From the NCBI RefSeq assembly GCF_003945595.2, contig NW_024104368.1, positions 558,001 to 622,000 on the forward strand: a stretch of 64,000 nucleotides of DNA, read 5' to 3'. The stretch's first letter is position 1; each line of letters begins with the position of its first letter. Under the pieces are notes generated by a model, which saw nothing but the letters and a program-made list of their open reading frames with translations, did not search any database and was not told the DNA's origin. Origin of the DNA: Pipra filicauda (taxonomy: Eukaryota > Chordata > Aves > Passeriformes > Pipridae). Shown in pieces: positions 50,680-64,000 of the stretch. The position numbers were made by a program, and so were the translations under genes.

Positions 50680-53049
50680 ATAGTAAGTTCAGGAATTACT
50701 GAGTGAAGTTCTTTCATTTGTGATCTGCAGGTGGTGATAATGGTCTCTTTGACTTTAAAAATTTGTGTGTCAGATTGAAACAGAGAGAATGTAGGATGAT
50801 GCACAGAGAAGGATGTCAGCTGCAGTGCTGCCAACACCCAGCTCACAAACCTTGGGCCTGGTTCCAAGAATACACATAACAGGCTTAAAACCCAAGGATT
50901 TTAAATACAAAAAAGTAACGTGATGCTTGCTTGTTTTAGTTGCCTCCTGTCCTTTTCATGCTTCACTCATCACATGTTTCTTCTGTCAGTAGATAGGAAG
51001 AGAGCAACAGTTAAAAACATGCCATGATGTATTTTCAAATAAAAGCTGCCAGTCTCACATAAAATTCCAGTTTCTGAAATCTTTGAGAAAAACAAACTAC
51101 TGCAAATTTCAGTCAATTCACCTGTAGACAACATGGCAGTAAATTCCTCTGCCATCCAGGTAAAACTTTTCTGTGGCTCCACATGATACTGCACCATCTC
51201 AAAGCTTCTCAGAGGGAGATACCATCCTTCAGATGACTCTCCACTCTGTTTCCCTTAAAGCACTGCATTGACATCCCTGAAGCAGCCAACCACCAGCATC
51301 CAGAAGTTTCATCTGTATCAGAGACCAAAAGGAGATATCAAAACTTCCCTCCCCAGCAATGACAACTCAAGTTCACAAAATAAATTTTGGCATTTTCCTG
51401 TGCTTGCTGGAGCAGACTCAAATATTGACTTAAACACGGCTGCATGAGATATTCTCAGCCAAAATGAGCAGGAGATTAAATGTGCAAAGAATGAAGCAAA
51501 AATTCTGTAAGAGGACCCAAGAGAAATAACAGGTCCCTTCACATACCATGTTGTCTAATGTTAAGATCATTAAAATCCTTGAATACTGCCATAGACAAAC
51601 ACTCTCTCTTGTGGAAAAGAAATATTACCTCTCTTGGAAGGAAGCAAGAGAATAGCTTAAAAAAAATAAAATGGAAAAAATTCAACCTTTGGGATTTGGT
51701 TATGAAGTTATATTTACTCCATCCCTTTCTGAACAGGGATTTGGTTTAACGTTTTAAAAGGCTCCAATTCCCAGTTTCATAAATGACTTTTATTTTTTAA
51801 TATAACTGGTTTCTAACTCAGTTGAGCATATCCAAAAAGTACACAGTTAAGTAGAAATCATATAAATATTGTTCAGCTTCCAGCAAGCCTCACTGCAGCT
51901 GCCAAGGGTAACAACAGCAGTTCAGCTTCAGACCAGCCAAGAGGAAGGACAGAAAATCAAGTGAATTAAGGGAGAGATTTCAAAGAGAAGGATGGAAGGT
52001 TTTGCTGGACATTATTAGAGTATGGGCAAAAAGGAAGGACTTTCAGACAGCCTGGAGGAATATACATAGCACAAGTACATAGGAAAAGACACCAGCTGAT
52101 GTGCCTTAGACTGTGAACAAGAAAGATTTCCTGCTATTAGATTTCATTCATGTTAAGGGAATTTGGAATTTTTCCACCCATTTATAAATGAGCAAAATTC
52201 TTCCACCTAGAAAGAGCACCAGGGATAGAACCGTTGAGCTGCATTTCTACCTTCTGAGTTGTCCTCAACAGTGATAGCTGGAATAAAATTTTGCTATGGG
52301 TTGCACATTTATGGTCTCAGATTTTATTAAAAAGTAGAGGAAAACATTCTTTATAAACCCTTATTTGGCTGTTATTTATGAATACTAGATTCATACAGGC
52401 CAGATTCATAAAGTAAATTAGGGATTATGGTTCCTTTTGGCTGTAAGGAGCTTCTTATGTCACTGAGTACAAGGGGAGGGAGGAGAAGACATGCTGAAGT
52501 AACGTATCAAATATATACCATCAAGTTTTTGCTTCTTACTTGAAGCTTTCTCTCATCTTTTTCCCCATTTAGTCTTCTGCTTTCTCTAGGATTCTCAGAT
52601 GGTTGCTTTGAGCAATTCAGTTGCTTTCTATAAAAAGAGACTGAAACCAGGTCCTTGTGCTCTTATACTGACCAAGAAACATAACTTCATTTCCTACCTG
52701 CTCTATCCGGAGGAAAGGCTGACATCTGAAACACCACCAGCTCGGTCAGAAAGTCAATGAACGCAGAGAACTTGCAGACATTCTATGTATGGATTGCAGC
52801 ACAGTAATTATCTACCCTATACCAGGGCTCCATGCATGCCAAGGGATCTCGCCTTTCTAGTTCAGGGCATGGATACCACAGACCTCGAGTCATTTGGTTG
52901 GGAAACGGAAGTAGGTTATTACTCTTGAGAAACATGAGCAAGTCCAATTCCACCTGTGCTGCTGTCCCTACACCACATGCATTATCTCACTAGATACAGA
53001 CTCCCACATCACCCAAGGCAAGCCAGCATTAGCTGCCTCACATGAGTGC

Positions 53050-53110
53050 AGCTGAAACAGCATCTGTAAAGCGCTCTGTACAAATGCCCTGTGCCAGTAG
53101 GACATCAGAG
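53050..53110 (+). repeat. Very weak SINE/LINE-tail-like match
   Basis: GCTGCCTCACATGAGTGCAG followed by CATCTGTAAAGCGCTCTGTA resembles the end of MIR/L2-type elements (ctacctcatgaggttg, atgtaaagcgctta), but the match is short and the flanks do not extend it. Confidence 0.2.
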
Positions 53111-56100
53111 AACAGACACTCTGAGGACCCCTCTGGGCCTACTGCATTACTGCTTGTGGGAACAGGAATCTTTCCAGCCATTTCCTCCTCCTGAAGCATT
53201 TATAACACAATGGGCTGCTTTGCCGGTGAAGAAACAGAAATAAAGCACCAAGTTTCTGGCTTTAGAGTGGTGTGTACAGCCAGCCTAAGTTTCCCTTACA
53301 TCCAGCTTCTCCTTTCATTTATGCTCTGCACTGCACTGACACAGTCTCCACACTTCTCAACTCAGTATGGACAATCCCACATTGCTATCTTGCCTAAGTG
53401 CTTTATGTATTTTATAAACATCACCACATTCTGATAGTTCAAAAGTCACTAAGTCAATCTCAAGAAGAGAGAAATAAAGGAATTACCTGAAATCAGCAAC
53501 AAAATGAAGCTTCTCTTTCTGGTTGCCATCCATAATTTTTTTAAGCATATAATTTGCATTACTGACAACAAAGCTCTTATGAAGTCCTTAAATAACATGC
53601 GTGAAACTCATGGGAAGGAGAAGGAAGCTGAATGCTAAAGACCTATTGAGAAAAATAAAACAGGCTACTGAGAGAACAGAGCAGTGAAGACAGAAAAATT
53701 TGAGAAAAAATAAAAAGCTCCTGAGGAAGTGGTGCTCCTGTTTTACTCCCCAGATATGGGGAGAACTTGTAATGCTACTAGATCAGTTTTCTTTGTCTCC
53801 TTTTTAAAAACAGAGATGGTAGGTGTTGCAGGTATGAAATAGAAATACAATATTGTTCTTCAAAACCCAAGTGCCACCATAGCAAATAAAATCTTTTCAA
53901 GTCAGCAGAAAAGTGTGTTTGATAAAATACTGACAAATCTGGGCAGCACAAACTGGACCAGTATGATGGAAAAAAATAGGTGAGGGCATGCAATGGTAGT
54001 CGAGCTGGGTTGGAAGCAAGGGAACTAAAGCTCGGACTGTTTCACAGAAAAGAAATTATTAAGAAGCTTCCCAAAGGCAGAACTAGATACCCATGACATG
54101 CATTATTTAAACATGAAGGGGAAGAAAGCATCAGTTAGCTATAACATAAGAGATATTTACACACTTGCAAATGGGAAAGTGCTCTGATTTACAAGGTAGA
54201 ACACCTAAAAGCCTTGCTTCATTACACCTGTGAGATCAAGAAGGGTTGTCTCTTATCTACTTTGTATTTTTGAAGCAGAAGGTATCTAAACACCGTAGAT
54301 GAGTATAGAAACATCTTTTTTCAGATACTTGATATTTTCAATTTCCCAAGATTTTATAGGAAAACAATTAATACATCCACCTATTTTCATGAATTTTTAC
54401 TAGGAGTTTCACAAAACAATTCTGAAACTTTTAATTTATTCTAACTTGGGGAAAATATTTTTTATATGTTTACTAGATGTCAACATTGTTACAGATTCTC
54501 TTTGCACTGCCCACATTTCTTATTTATGGTATTGATACGACTTTCACCTTCAACGTCTCCTCTCCTTCCCTCCCGCTCCTGAATCTTTGTACAACAGTCT
54601 GGTTTGAAATGGTAGATGAACATGGTAACTTCCTTGAAGAAAAACGAATGTACCAAGTTCAAAGTTTTGTATGCTTGCTTAAGTGTATTCGAACGTGCTC
54701 TAACACGTGTCACAACACAACTGTTCAGCTCTATGACAAGCACAGTCAGCATGCTTTCAAGACATATTTCTTAACAGACCAGGGAAAAAACTCCCTGAAG
54801 ATCTTGATCATTAGATAACTATGCTAAAAGCCCCCTTATTTACACATACATGGAAAATGCAAGTAGCAGCAAAACACACTTTCTTCTCTACCTTCTATTT
54901 ATTCCTTCCTTCCTTCTTTATTCTATTTGCAGTGGTAGTCTTGAAAACTCAGACAGTAAGGTCATCTTACTGCTCAAATATGAAAAAACCCAAAACATAT
55001 TAAAAGATGAGTAAACAATTGACTTCCTGGAAACCACGAAAAATAACCCTGAACACACCGCACACATACCTCAGGTAAATCATCAGTCATATTTGTTTTT
55101 AAAGTCAATTGAAAAGAAATTAAGTTAACTAATGGTTGTAGCTACAACTATTGTAGTTACAATGTCATTTTTAAATAATTTTTTAGTGTTAAATACAAGC
55201 AAAATACAACTTATTTCAATATTAAAACTGAAATATTTAATTAATAAAAACTAATTACAATGTATGCTTTTCCGTTTTGCTTTTTATTTCCTGCAACAGG
55301 CATTCAATCCCAAAATGTATCTTTGACAAAGCGACTTTTCACCCAAAAGCTATCCTTGGCTATAATAATCCGAACGTATACACCAACTTATTCCAAAGCT
55401 AAAACAACTTCATTGATGAACTCCAATATGAGTATCTCAAAAATAAGTATTATCTTAAAGCAGCATGTCTTTACTACTCACACGTGCTCAGAGGACCAAG
55501 GCTGCTGGGCATGCAGCCATTTCTAAAATCGTATTGAAACAGATGCTTGAAAGAAAAAATGAAACACTACGTCAGAGGAGTTATCATGCCAAAAGGAAGC
55601 ATGTCCACAAGCTCCACAAGCCAGCAATGTAACTATCCCACCCCATTGCTTTCATCAGGACTATTATAGTACTGTATAATTTAGAGGAGTTAGTGAAAAT
55701 GAACCACACTGTGCTAAGCACTAAGCATTCTACATAAGTACAAATTACTCAGAAGTCCCTGTAGTGCCATTAGCTAAACTCTGGAAAAGGAAACAAGGCC
55801 AAAAAAGGGATAGGTAATGCCTGGCTGTAAAAGTCAATGAGTGGCAAAGTTAGCAACAAAGCTCCAAATTCCTAATTCCCTGATCAAGATTTAATTAATG
55901 TCAACTACAAAAGCTTTCAGACTGTTTTTACAATCTAACCAACAAGAGCCAGGAACATAGATTGCATTTCCAGAAGTGACCTAAAGCCCCATTGCTCAGC
56001 ATCCCAAATACTCGAGTCAAACTGAAATCAAGATGTCCAGGAACCATAAGTACCTAAAACAGGATATAGCTGGCAATTTTTTCTAAACAGCAAATGCCTT

Positions 56101-56376
56101 TCTAGAGTGAACTTCTCATTTAAGCATCTATTTTGTGATTAAGGAGCACAAACAAACAAAAAAAAAAAGACCATCCCCAGTGAAACTACAGGTCATTTAT
56201 GATTAACTGCCAGTGCATCATAACGCAGGAGAGAAATGACAGAAAATATTTTGATATTTTAACATGTACCTTGCTTGAATGCTGCCAAGCTTAAACCAAA
56301 TTTAACACAGATTTTCCACTTTAAGAGAGGACCTTCATGCCTCATAATTCCATTGCTTTTAAAAATGTTTTGGCTT

Positions 56377-56405
56377 GGGGGGGGTTTTTGCCTTTTTTTT
56401 TTTTT
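56377..56405. repeat. G8 and T13 homopolymer tract
   Basis: A run of eight G is followed after a short TTTTTGCC linker by 13 T. Low-complexity DNA, directly visible. Confidence 0.9.
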
Positions 56406-57531
56406 AAGTTTTTGGCATTTTTTAAGTGTATGACTTTTTCTTTTTTAGTTTTTGTTCTTGTAATATGATATATATCCTAATAATGAAAACACTGTAGCAG
56501 AGGAATAATTTTGTACACCTGTTATTCTACCAAACTCTCCCACATAGTTCTGATCCAAATACAGCCAATGCAGATACTTCTCCGTGCTCTTGCAGATTCA
56601 GTTTGGTTCACACCACCTTTAAGTGGGGTCAAAAATTGGTGGGAAGGGAGAAGCGAGAAGCTGCTAAGCTACCTGGACATAGTATTCAGATCTAAACACC
56701 ACTCAGCTACAAAGGAAAGATACAATTCATTCTGCTAAGCAGCCCAAATATTTGCCCATCCTCTCCTGAACACGGACAATCATGACAGGCAGAGGTACTT
56801 ACTTTGAGACCTGACAGTCAGGAAAAGGAAGTATTTGCAGTCATACAGACAAACTCCTGCAGTGAAAAACCTTAGTGTGATTGCATGGCTCAGGATGTGC
56901 TGCTTGCATCATTCCTCAGTGCTGAGAACATTTGCAATTAGTGAATTAGCAAAGAGCTGTATTAATATAAAACTAATAAAGTCTAAAAGAGTGAAAATGT
57001 GCAGAACTGTTAAAGTGCCTGTGAGAAGGTCAGAATATAGAGGAAGAAATTTTAGTGTTCTCTACTGGTTTAAGAAAAAAACCCTAGCCTTTATTTATTT
57101 AACAACAAGCATTTACTTTGCCCACTTACTTCGTCCAGTGGAAATCAGTGCCTGTAAATGTAAAGAGATAAGGCTCAGAAAGGATGAGGGCAGTCTCAGA
57201 GTTGCTTGGTTTTCTTAACACAGTGCAACTGAGTGCCTTGAAATCTGTTCAGGGATTTGTGAGAAAAGAGTGAGGTATTCTCATATGAAAGTTATATTAT
57301 TATAATGAACCCTGTAAAAAAAATACTCTGATCTCATTCACTACCTTTTAAATTATGTTTATGGCTGGGTTGTCACAGGTAAACACGTAAAAAGAAGAAC
57401 CACCCCAATGTTTATATTATACCATAGAAAATTAGTCAATAAATTGCAGTGTTGTTTTAGAAATGTACAATATAGAATGAAAACCACTTAACTGTGGCAA
57501 TATTTACCCCAAAGGCAACCTAGTAAGTTGC

Positions 57532-57550
57532 TTTTTTTTTTTTTTTTTTT
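57532..57550. repeat. Poly-T tract of 19
   Basis: Nineteen consecutive T. No retrocopy body was recognised on the complementary strand, so it is not called as a poly(A) tail. Confidence 0.95.
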
Positions 57551-58996
57551 CTTTTAAGAAAGCAAATAGCTAATATTTGGAAACAGCCTTGCCTTTTTTA
57601 CTCCCTATAGAAGAGGCATCTGGTCTTGACAAGAAAGTATAACCGCAGCGAGACCCAGCTCTCTTGCAAACACTTGCTAGGGAGCAATGTAAGTTCAGCA
57701 GGGAATGCTGACACTTTACTGTCCCACCAAATGGAAAAAATTCCTTCAAAGCTTCTTTCAAACAGAATTATGGAGAACAGCACAGTGACTAAACCATTCC
57801 GTTTTTGCAAGACAATGTCTGACTTTCATTTGAGAGTCCAAAAGAAGTTTAGAAATACTCTTTAAGGAGTGAAGTAAAACAGTTATAAAAAGGTGGGGGT
57901 GGTCAAAGAGTTCCTTTTGAAATGGCCAAGAGGAGCTTGCTGAACTTCACAAAACAGACCCTTTCCTAATTTTCTCCTAGAAAATATTTTGTGTAAAGTG
58001 ACATTCTCTAAACTTCCTTCATCTAGTGATATTGCTGACTAGGAAGACACTTTTCCTACCATCTCGAACTTAAACCCTAGGAATGATAAGATGTTCAGTG
58101 ATGTGATTACTATACAGATGGAGTGCAAAAGATATGACCTGTTTAAGAGACTGTCCAAGCTGGTAGAATTTTGACATTCCGGTTTACCTACTGGCAAGGC
58201 ATTAGCTGTATTTCTTCGCAGGATCTACCCATTTCACACTCTTTTTCCATAAGTACAAATGGATAAATTTTCTTCCTATACAGTACATATGCTCTGCACA
58301 TACAACTCTGCAGATGGGCAGGATAGGTTGTCATGCAAAGATTATTTACATATTCTCCACTCAGATAGAAGATGTGAAATTCAGCATCACAATACATTCT
58401 CTCCTTACTAAAGGCAAAAGCTCTGGAAATCCAGCACCAAGACCACAGGCTTTCTCACACCAACACTTCTCAGTGCCTCACACTGCCACTGTTCAGACAG
58501 TTGGTTACTGCATATTAAGCACATGCATTTGTACTCCCCTCACTATCAGAAACTGATGAGACATCTTGTGCAGATAAAAGCCATGCAGGGAAGACATCCT
58601 TCTCAGAAGGTAAAAATCCGATTCTCCTTTATGACTAGCCACCACAATAAAACAGCCTGAAAGAGACGTAAAACTACATCAGGTCTAATTTTTTTCAAAA
58701 TAATTACTTTACTCTATGCTACCTTCCACTCTCTAGACACTTGGCAATACACTGAGAAACAACCCACAACCAGTTGCTACTGTAGTTTAAGGAACAGAGG
58801 AGATCTTGGAAGACATGAACAAGTCCTTCAAGCAGAATGGTTCTTCTTTATCCATTTCCCAAAAGCTGAGAGTCACTTCAAGAATCAAGATAAAGAGGAC
58901 AAAAAGGTCTTTATTACTGGAAATTTCATGTTTTAACTTTGCCTTATTTTATATAGAAGTCCAGCTGAAAATGAGGCAGAGTCACCACTAGACAAG

Positions 58997-59059
58997 AATC
59001 TTCACATACAGGGTGCTCCTAATTAGATGCCTCCTAATCTTCACATACAGACTGCTCCT
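58997..59059. repeat. Direct duplication, 24-bp units with a 39-bp period
   Basis: The word AATCTTCACATACAG followed by two variable bases (GG or AC) and TGCTCCT occurs at 58997-59020 and again at 59036-59059. The 15-bp spacer carries a partial echo (GCCTCCTAAT). It is a local tandem duplication, slightly diverged. Confidence 0.9.
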
Positions 59060-62000
59060 GCAGTCTCCAACTCTTTCCCTGCTGTCTATCCCCACAAGCC
59101 ATTCATCACAAGTCCCACCAAGTCAGTGTTGCTAAACTTGTATAATAACTCACTGTCACATCTTATCCATGCCAGAACCCAGAAAAGTCTCTCCCAAGTA
59201 AAACTGGGTATAAAACCTTTTCTAGGTTACCACATTCTTAAATCCTGCTATTCCTTTGCCTCTCAAGCCAAGCCCACAGAGCCCTGAAGTCCTTTGGGCT
59301 TACATCATTACACAGATCAACTCATTCCCTTTACCTCATTTTTAAAAATACATTTTTTTCTTTTTATCTTACCTTATTTCTCTCTTTTCATTTTAGAAAT
59401 TATCCCTTGTCCAGGTTACTCCATTGTGGATTCTGACTCAAATTAAATGTTTAAGGCTTTAAATATTCTCTGACATTTAGCACCACAGGCCATATCCATG
59501 GCTGTAGACTTTTGACTAGGCTTGTTACATTAAGGCAGTGCAAGTCTCAGATCACAGATTTCCAATCTCTTTGTAGTCAGAGCTTGCTTGAGGTCACTGG
59601 AAATTATGAGTCCCACTGGAGAAAGCTCTTCCTCCTCTGTTCAAATAGCATAGGGCTGCAGAGAGCTCCTAACTTCCCAACCCCTCCAGAACCACTCCTC
59701 CTCTCTCACTTCTGCTACTCTTTCCAGCACCTACATTCAGTCTGTTCCAAGATATCCAGCTGATTTCCAGAGCTAGGCACAGGTTCAGCTCTGCACTCCT
59801 TCATCCAAAGGGATGGCTTCCTGTTAGGAGCCATTGGTCATCACATTTTTACACAGTTGTAATGCAAACAATATTTGTCAGCAAACTTTCTGCCAGATCA
59901 GCATCTCCCTTGTGCCACTTCTTTATGTCCCTGGAAATTTCACCTTCCCAATACACAAAGCATCACATCAGAGCCACAGAAGCTGCTGGACATTGAACAA
60001 CTGTGTGGGTTTGTAGTGGTCAGGGGTGAAAAGATACCTTCTTTTTGAAAGGCTCTTAGTGAAAATCAGAGCCTTTCAAAGCACTCTGCAATGTTACACA
60101 ATTCACAGCAAGCACTGCTGAGTCCTGGGGTTCAATTTGTTTCCGTAAGCTTTTCATCTACTTGCCAAGGTTTGCCATTTGGAGAAAAAACAGTCTTTAA
60201 TTCCTCAATTTATTAAAAAAAATGTGTCTTTGTCCTTTTCTGTCTTCAAAAATAGCTGTAAATATTTGCAGAGCCTCCCTAATAACATCAGTGGAAATCC
60301 TCACCAGAATTCCCCTTGACTAGATACTAACACACCATCTGAGAATGAGAAGACAGGTAAAATATGGGCTGTTACTTACCATATCATCCAGATTTCTCTC
60401 TGGCTTGGACCTATCTGTCCATCTGCAACTCAGTCTTGTATTCAGTCCAGATTCTTTGCAGCACAGTCAATCCTTTTGCATTGACTTTCATAGCAAAGAC
60501 CTCTCATTTGGACTAAGCCAACACCTTAGTGCAGCATTTTGTGAAAGGGACTACCTGGTAGGAATCAGCATTTAAGGTGAAAATATCAGTTTAATAGTTT
60601 ACTTGTATTTCAATGTTTTTCTTTTAAGTTTGTTTTTGAGGAATTCAGGAGCTCTAGATTAAAGGAAGTGCACAATACCTTATAATTTCAACACAATGCT
60701 TTTTGTACTGCAGGTCTTTTCTCCATACCCTGTCAAGTTACACTTTTTTCCTCTCATCAGCACTTTCTCTAAAAGAGGAAAAGGAAGAAAAAGTGTGGTA
60801 CCTCTGTTTCCCAGAATGCACTCCTCTAACATAAATTCAGAAACAGCTGACAAGGAGGTTGAATGACAGATTCTTGCCAAAGCACTTTGTGCTGTACCTA
60901 CAGCACAGAGTTGGTTGTGATACCCCCAACTAGACCTCTCTATCATATGGCATCCTTGCCACCATCTGCCCTAAAATAATCCTTTCTCAGAAGGAACAAG
61001 ATCTTATTGGATCTGCAGGAAGCAAAAACCTGCCTGTATCTACCTCACAGTGGTAGGGCTATTGCACATAAGTTAGTGTTACTTGTTGATGGTTTGGTAC
61101 CTGAAGGGGAAAGTTGTTGCTGAAGCAATTCACAGTAAGTCTCCTATTTCAATATCGCTTTACAGGGTCTCTCTTATTTATTGGATTGCCACCACAATGT
61201 TTATTGCCTAAATCAATTTTTATTAATGCTCAAGGAAACAACACAAAATCAAATAGAAATACCTTGTGGAAAACACCAAACTACTAATGTGAAAAATCAC
61301 TTAAAATTTTTAGCTAAATCACCTTAATAGACAAAACCCCAAACTGGCTATACATACATTGATACAGTTTATCTATCCACTGAAGTAAGGAAGTTGTGCT
61401 TAGTACACATAAATTTAAAACCTTGCTTTTTATAGGGGCAAGCATTCACTTTCTTCTTAATGAAAAAGGTAGAATCAAGACCATGTGCTACTCCCAGTAC
61501 ACAAGCATCCACCCTACCCTTTTTAAAGGTTCCAACTTTTTATGTGAGTAGGAAAAAACTTATTGTTGCACTGTGACCTTGCACACAGCAAATTCAGCAT
61601 ATCTAGTTGCTTATGGGTTGTGGGGGAGAAAGCAATAGCATATCAGTCTTCTGTCCAAAGCCGTTTCCTGCTTCAGCTTCTCCTAAATGCAGTGTTCCCA
61701 GGGAGCCACAGAGCTTGTGGAAGAACTGGTTCAGAGGGACAGGTTTTGCCAGCCCTTCCTATGCTGACTAGAGATGTTCACTCCAAATTCCAAGTCCACT
61801 CCCTTCTCAGTGGTGGCTGCCTCCCAGCAGCAGGACAGGGAGACATCCCTTTCCTAGCTGCCACAAATCCTGTGCCCTATTTGTTTCATGCAGCAGCTGT
61901 TTGCTGTGGACATTTGCATGTCTGAAGAAAGAGGGATGTTTTTAACATGGTCTATCTCTAGTGAGATTTGCTGTGATTCACAGACCTGACAAACCCACCG

Positions 62001-63153
62001 AGAGTTGAAGACATCCTCCAAACTCCTGTGTATATAAGAACCCAAACTCTTTTTAAAGATGGTTGCCAGAGGGTACAGGCTGAATGCAGTTTACCTTCCT
62101 GTTTTTTTAATGTATTTTTGCAGATTTTGTTTTTTGTACAGAAAAAAAGCAAGCTTGCTTGTTTGCTTGAAGAAAAAAAACCTCAAAGTGCTTATACAAG
62201 TCAGGGTATGTGTCAAACATTCAAAGAGCAGCGTAATAAAAAGTGGGTGCCATGACAAGCTTCCAAACTTGCCATACAAGCACCAGCAATAATACATTTA
62301 TAACTAGAGTTCATCCCACTTAGGTTGTTTTCCAGCAAGTGGTTCATCTGTTTGTCTAGCATATGTATTAAATCAAGTACTTTCTCTTATTACTGTCTTC
62401 GTTACACTGGCTGTTCTCACACTCTGAAAGTCCAGTTCTGTGCTTGCTTTTGGGACAAAAAAGAAGCACCAAAGACAAACAGGAGTGTATTGCCTGTGAT
62501 AGAGCACCTTCTGCTCATCTTGGCTGTGAGAAAGGGAGGGTAAAGAGGCACAAAATATGAGGCCTCCCCATATGAGCCCTGCAGCCTATAAGAGATTAAC
62601 AAAACCAATAGTACAATTTATGAACACTGAAATATTTTATTATCACTACAAAATAATGAAGTAAGAGATCTCTGTGCTCTGTGAATTTTATGTTGATGCA
62701 TTTCAATTCATTCTCTGACTTGAGATCAGTGATACTAAAATGCTGCAATTTCCTGAGACATGCAGCTCCTTTTCTCATTGCTTTATTTTTGGCACTGAGA
62801 TGAGATTACAAAACTGTGCAGCCCTGCTGAGCACCTTCTAGTTTATGTTGAGAGAAACAAAGGTGAAAAACTGACCTCATCTAAGTGCCTAACTGGGGAG
62901 CTGAGCTCCTCTGAACATCTGGTCTTCTATGCCCGGTCATAACCCTTTCCAGTATGGTCTGAGTAAAATAGGTGACATTGCTTTCACGTAAGTTTAAACA
63001 TCTAAGCCTGTCACTTTACAACCACTGTGATAAAACAAGACAGATCAGTCTCGAAAGGTAGTTCATGATTATAAAGAGGACTTCATTCATTAGTTTGGAT
63101 TATTTAAGCATCAAAAAGTTATTGCACATGGACCCTATTTCACACCTTTGGGG

Positions 63154-63175
63154 TAGATGAAGATTAGATGAAGAT
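63154..63175. repeat. Perfect 11-bp tandem duplication
   Basis: TAGATGAAGAT occurs twice in immediate succession. Probably slippage. Confidence 0.95.
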
Positions 63176-64000
63176 TATGAGGCCGCTCTAACAGCTGAAA
63201 ATTGAAGCCATGAGTACAAGACTCACCTTTGAAATCAAGAGTTTCCCATTGCTCAGTCTGCAGTAGTCCACAATAGGCAAATTGAGAAGACAGAGGACAA
63301 AGTCCATCCAGAGGACAAAATAGCAGCGCCTACAAAAGCACCTATGTGTTTGCCTGTCTAATAAGGACTGGCAGCAGCAAGCTATCAGAGAAATGCTGTC
63401 ACAATAATGAGACAAGCAAACAGAGATAGAGGTCTTTTCTAGAAAGTAATCAGTTTTTAAAATAACACAACACTTTCTACTTCAGTTTACTTCTACATTT
63501 ACAAGCTGACGAGGCTATAAATTTGAAGAAAAGTGTCTTCCATCCTACTTTGATAAATAGATTGCAGACAGTATGACAGCCTTTTTAAATTAAGGACCTG
63601 ACTTTCATCAAGAGGGATTTTGCAGAAATATTCCCCTCAGCAAACTTAACCTGAACTTTCTCAATCATAAGCACAAAGCCATGCATCCATCCTTCAGGAA
63701 GCATTTCTTCTGTCCAAAACATTTTTTCCCCTGTATTAATTTCTGTCATAGATTCATTCTCTTGCTAGTGATGATTACATTTCAGCTGTTACTTGTTTTT
63801 TGGGCCACAGTCCTTAGATTGCCCTCTATAGAGGAGTAGCATTTGTTGTAGATCCATTAGACAATGTATCAATACCACTTCAGTCTACTCAAATATTTCC
63901 TTAGATATACACTTGGAGACAATAAAGGGTTATGGAATTACAGCTTATAACTTTTAACCAACAGATGCTTCATAGTCTTGGAAATAAACTTATTTTTCTG

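Larger units (their letters stand above)
49781..64000. other. Unique non-coding sequence, no gene seen
   Basis: About 14 kb with no supportable exon, RNA gene or clear interspersed repeat. It contains the candidate regulatory block near 50.1-50.5 kb, simple T-rich tracts at 56377 and 57532, short tandem duplications at 50652, 58997 and 63154, and a weak SINE-tail-like word GTAAAGCGCTCTGTACAAAT near 53067. Frames at 54477-54818 (113 codons, ATG start, signal-peptide-like N-terminus) and 56835-57218 match no known family. Confidence 0.6.

Noticed and set aside
54477..54818. 113-codon ATG frame with a signal-peptide-like N-terminus and several cysteines
   Set aside because: No family recognised. 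Composition follows the surrounding AT/CT-rich DNA and no flanking splice sites or promoter were evident. A homology search could reopen it.
57532..57550. Poly-T run as a possible minus-strand retrocopy tail
   Set aside because: No gene-like or SINE-like body was recognised on the complementary strand next to it, and no target-site duplication was evident.
1..64000. CRISPR arrays, operons, prophage, tRNA/rRNA genes or an endogenous retrovirus
   Set aside because: No regularly spaced repeats, gene clusters, cloverleaf candidates, paired LTRs or gag/pol-type frames were seen. The only reverse-transcriptase sequence is of CR1 LINE type.

Overview
The window looks like 64 kb of vertebrate nuclear DNA, most likely avian. 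A turtle or crocodilian is possible. It is AT-rich and CpG-poor. Its only clear mobile elements are decayed CR1 LINEs with the avian/reptilian type of 3' end, where a short TGATTCT-like repeat replaces a poly(A) tail. Interspersed repeats are otherwise sparse, as in bird genomes. I see no Alu, B1 or L1 elements and no bacterial-type gene organisation. This is inference from repeat content, not a species identification.

No host protein-coding gene can be supported. The open frames present are short, scattered over both strands and mostly lack recognisable domains, as expected by chance in AT-rich DNA. The exceptions are retrotransposon fragments. The window is best read as intergenic desert or the inside of very large introns. 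No tRNA, rRNA, CRISPR, operon or phage-like structure was seen.

Layout. 1-12.6 kb: unique sequence, two weak MIR/CORE-SINE-like relics (about 196 and 3775) and low-complexity tracts. 12.64-12.71 kb: a CR1 3' tail. 12.7-21.2 kb: unique sequence, an unproven exon-like hydrophobic frame (about 14.1-14.3 kb, minus strand) and an ancient SINE/LINE-tail-like stretch near 17.6 kb. 21.2-21.6 kb: a very old CR1 remnant. 21.6-31.6 kb: unique sequence, including the best candidate conserved non-coding block (27.1-27.5 kb). 31.6-32.9 kb: a 5'-truncated CR1 with reverse-transcriptase ORF2 sequence (plus strand). 34.6-35.6 kb: an ORF1-only CR1 fragment on the minus strand. 35.7-48.2 kb: unique sequence with a CpG-enriched patch at 37.1-37.5 kb. 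48.2-49.8 kb: a second long CR1 running from the end of the endonuclease domain to the 3' end, with two internal deletions. 49.8-64 kb: unique sequence with a candidate regulatory patch holding two RFX-like palindromes (50.2-50.3 kb).

No genes can be shown to work together. The CR1 fragments are dead: stops, frameshifts and deletions break every ORF. The most informative observations are the deletion structures in the CR1 copies, the atypical CR1 fragment that has ORF1 but no 3' end, and several unique blocks dense in transcription-factor-like motifs. I found no convincing undescribed biological system.
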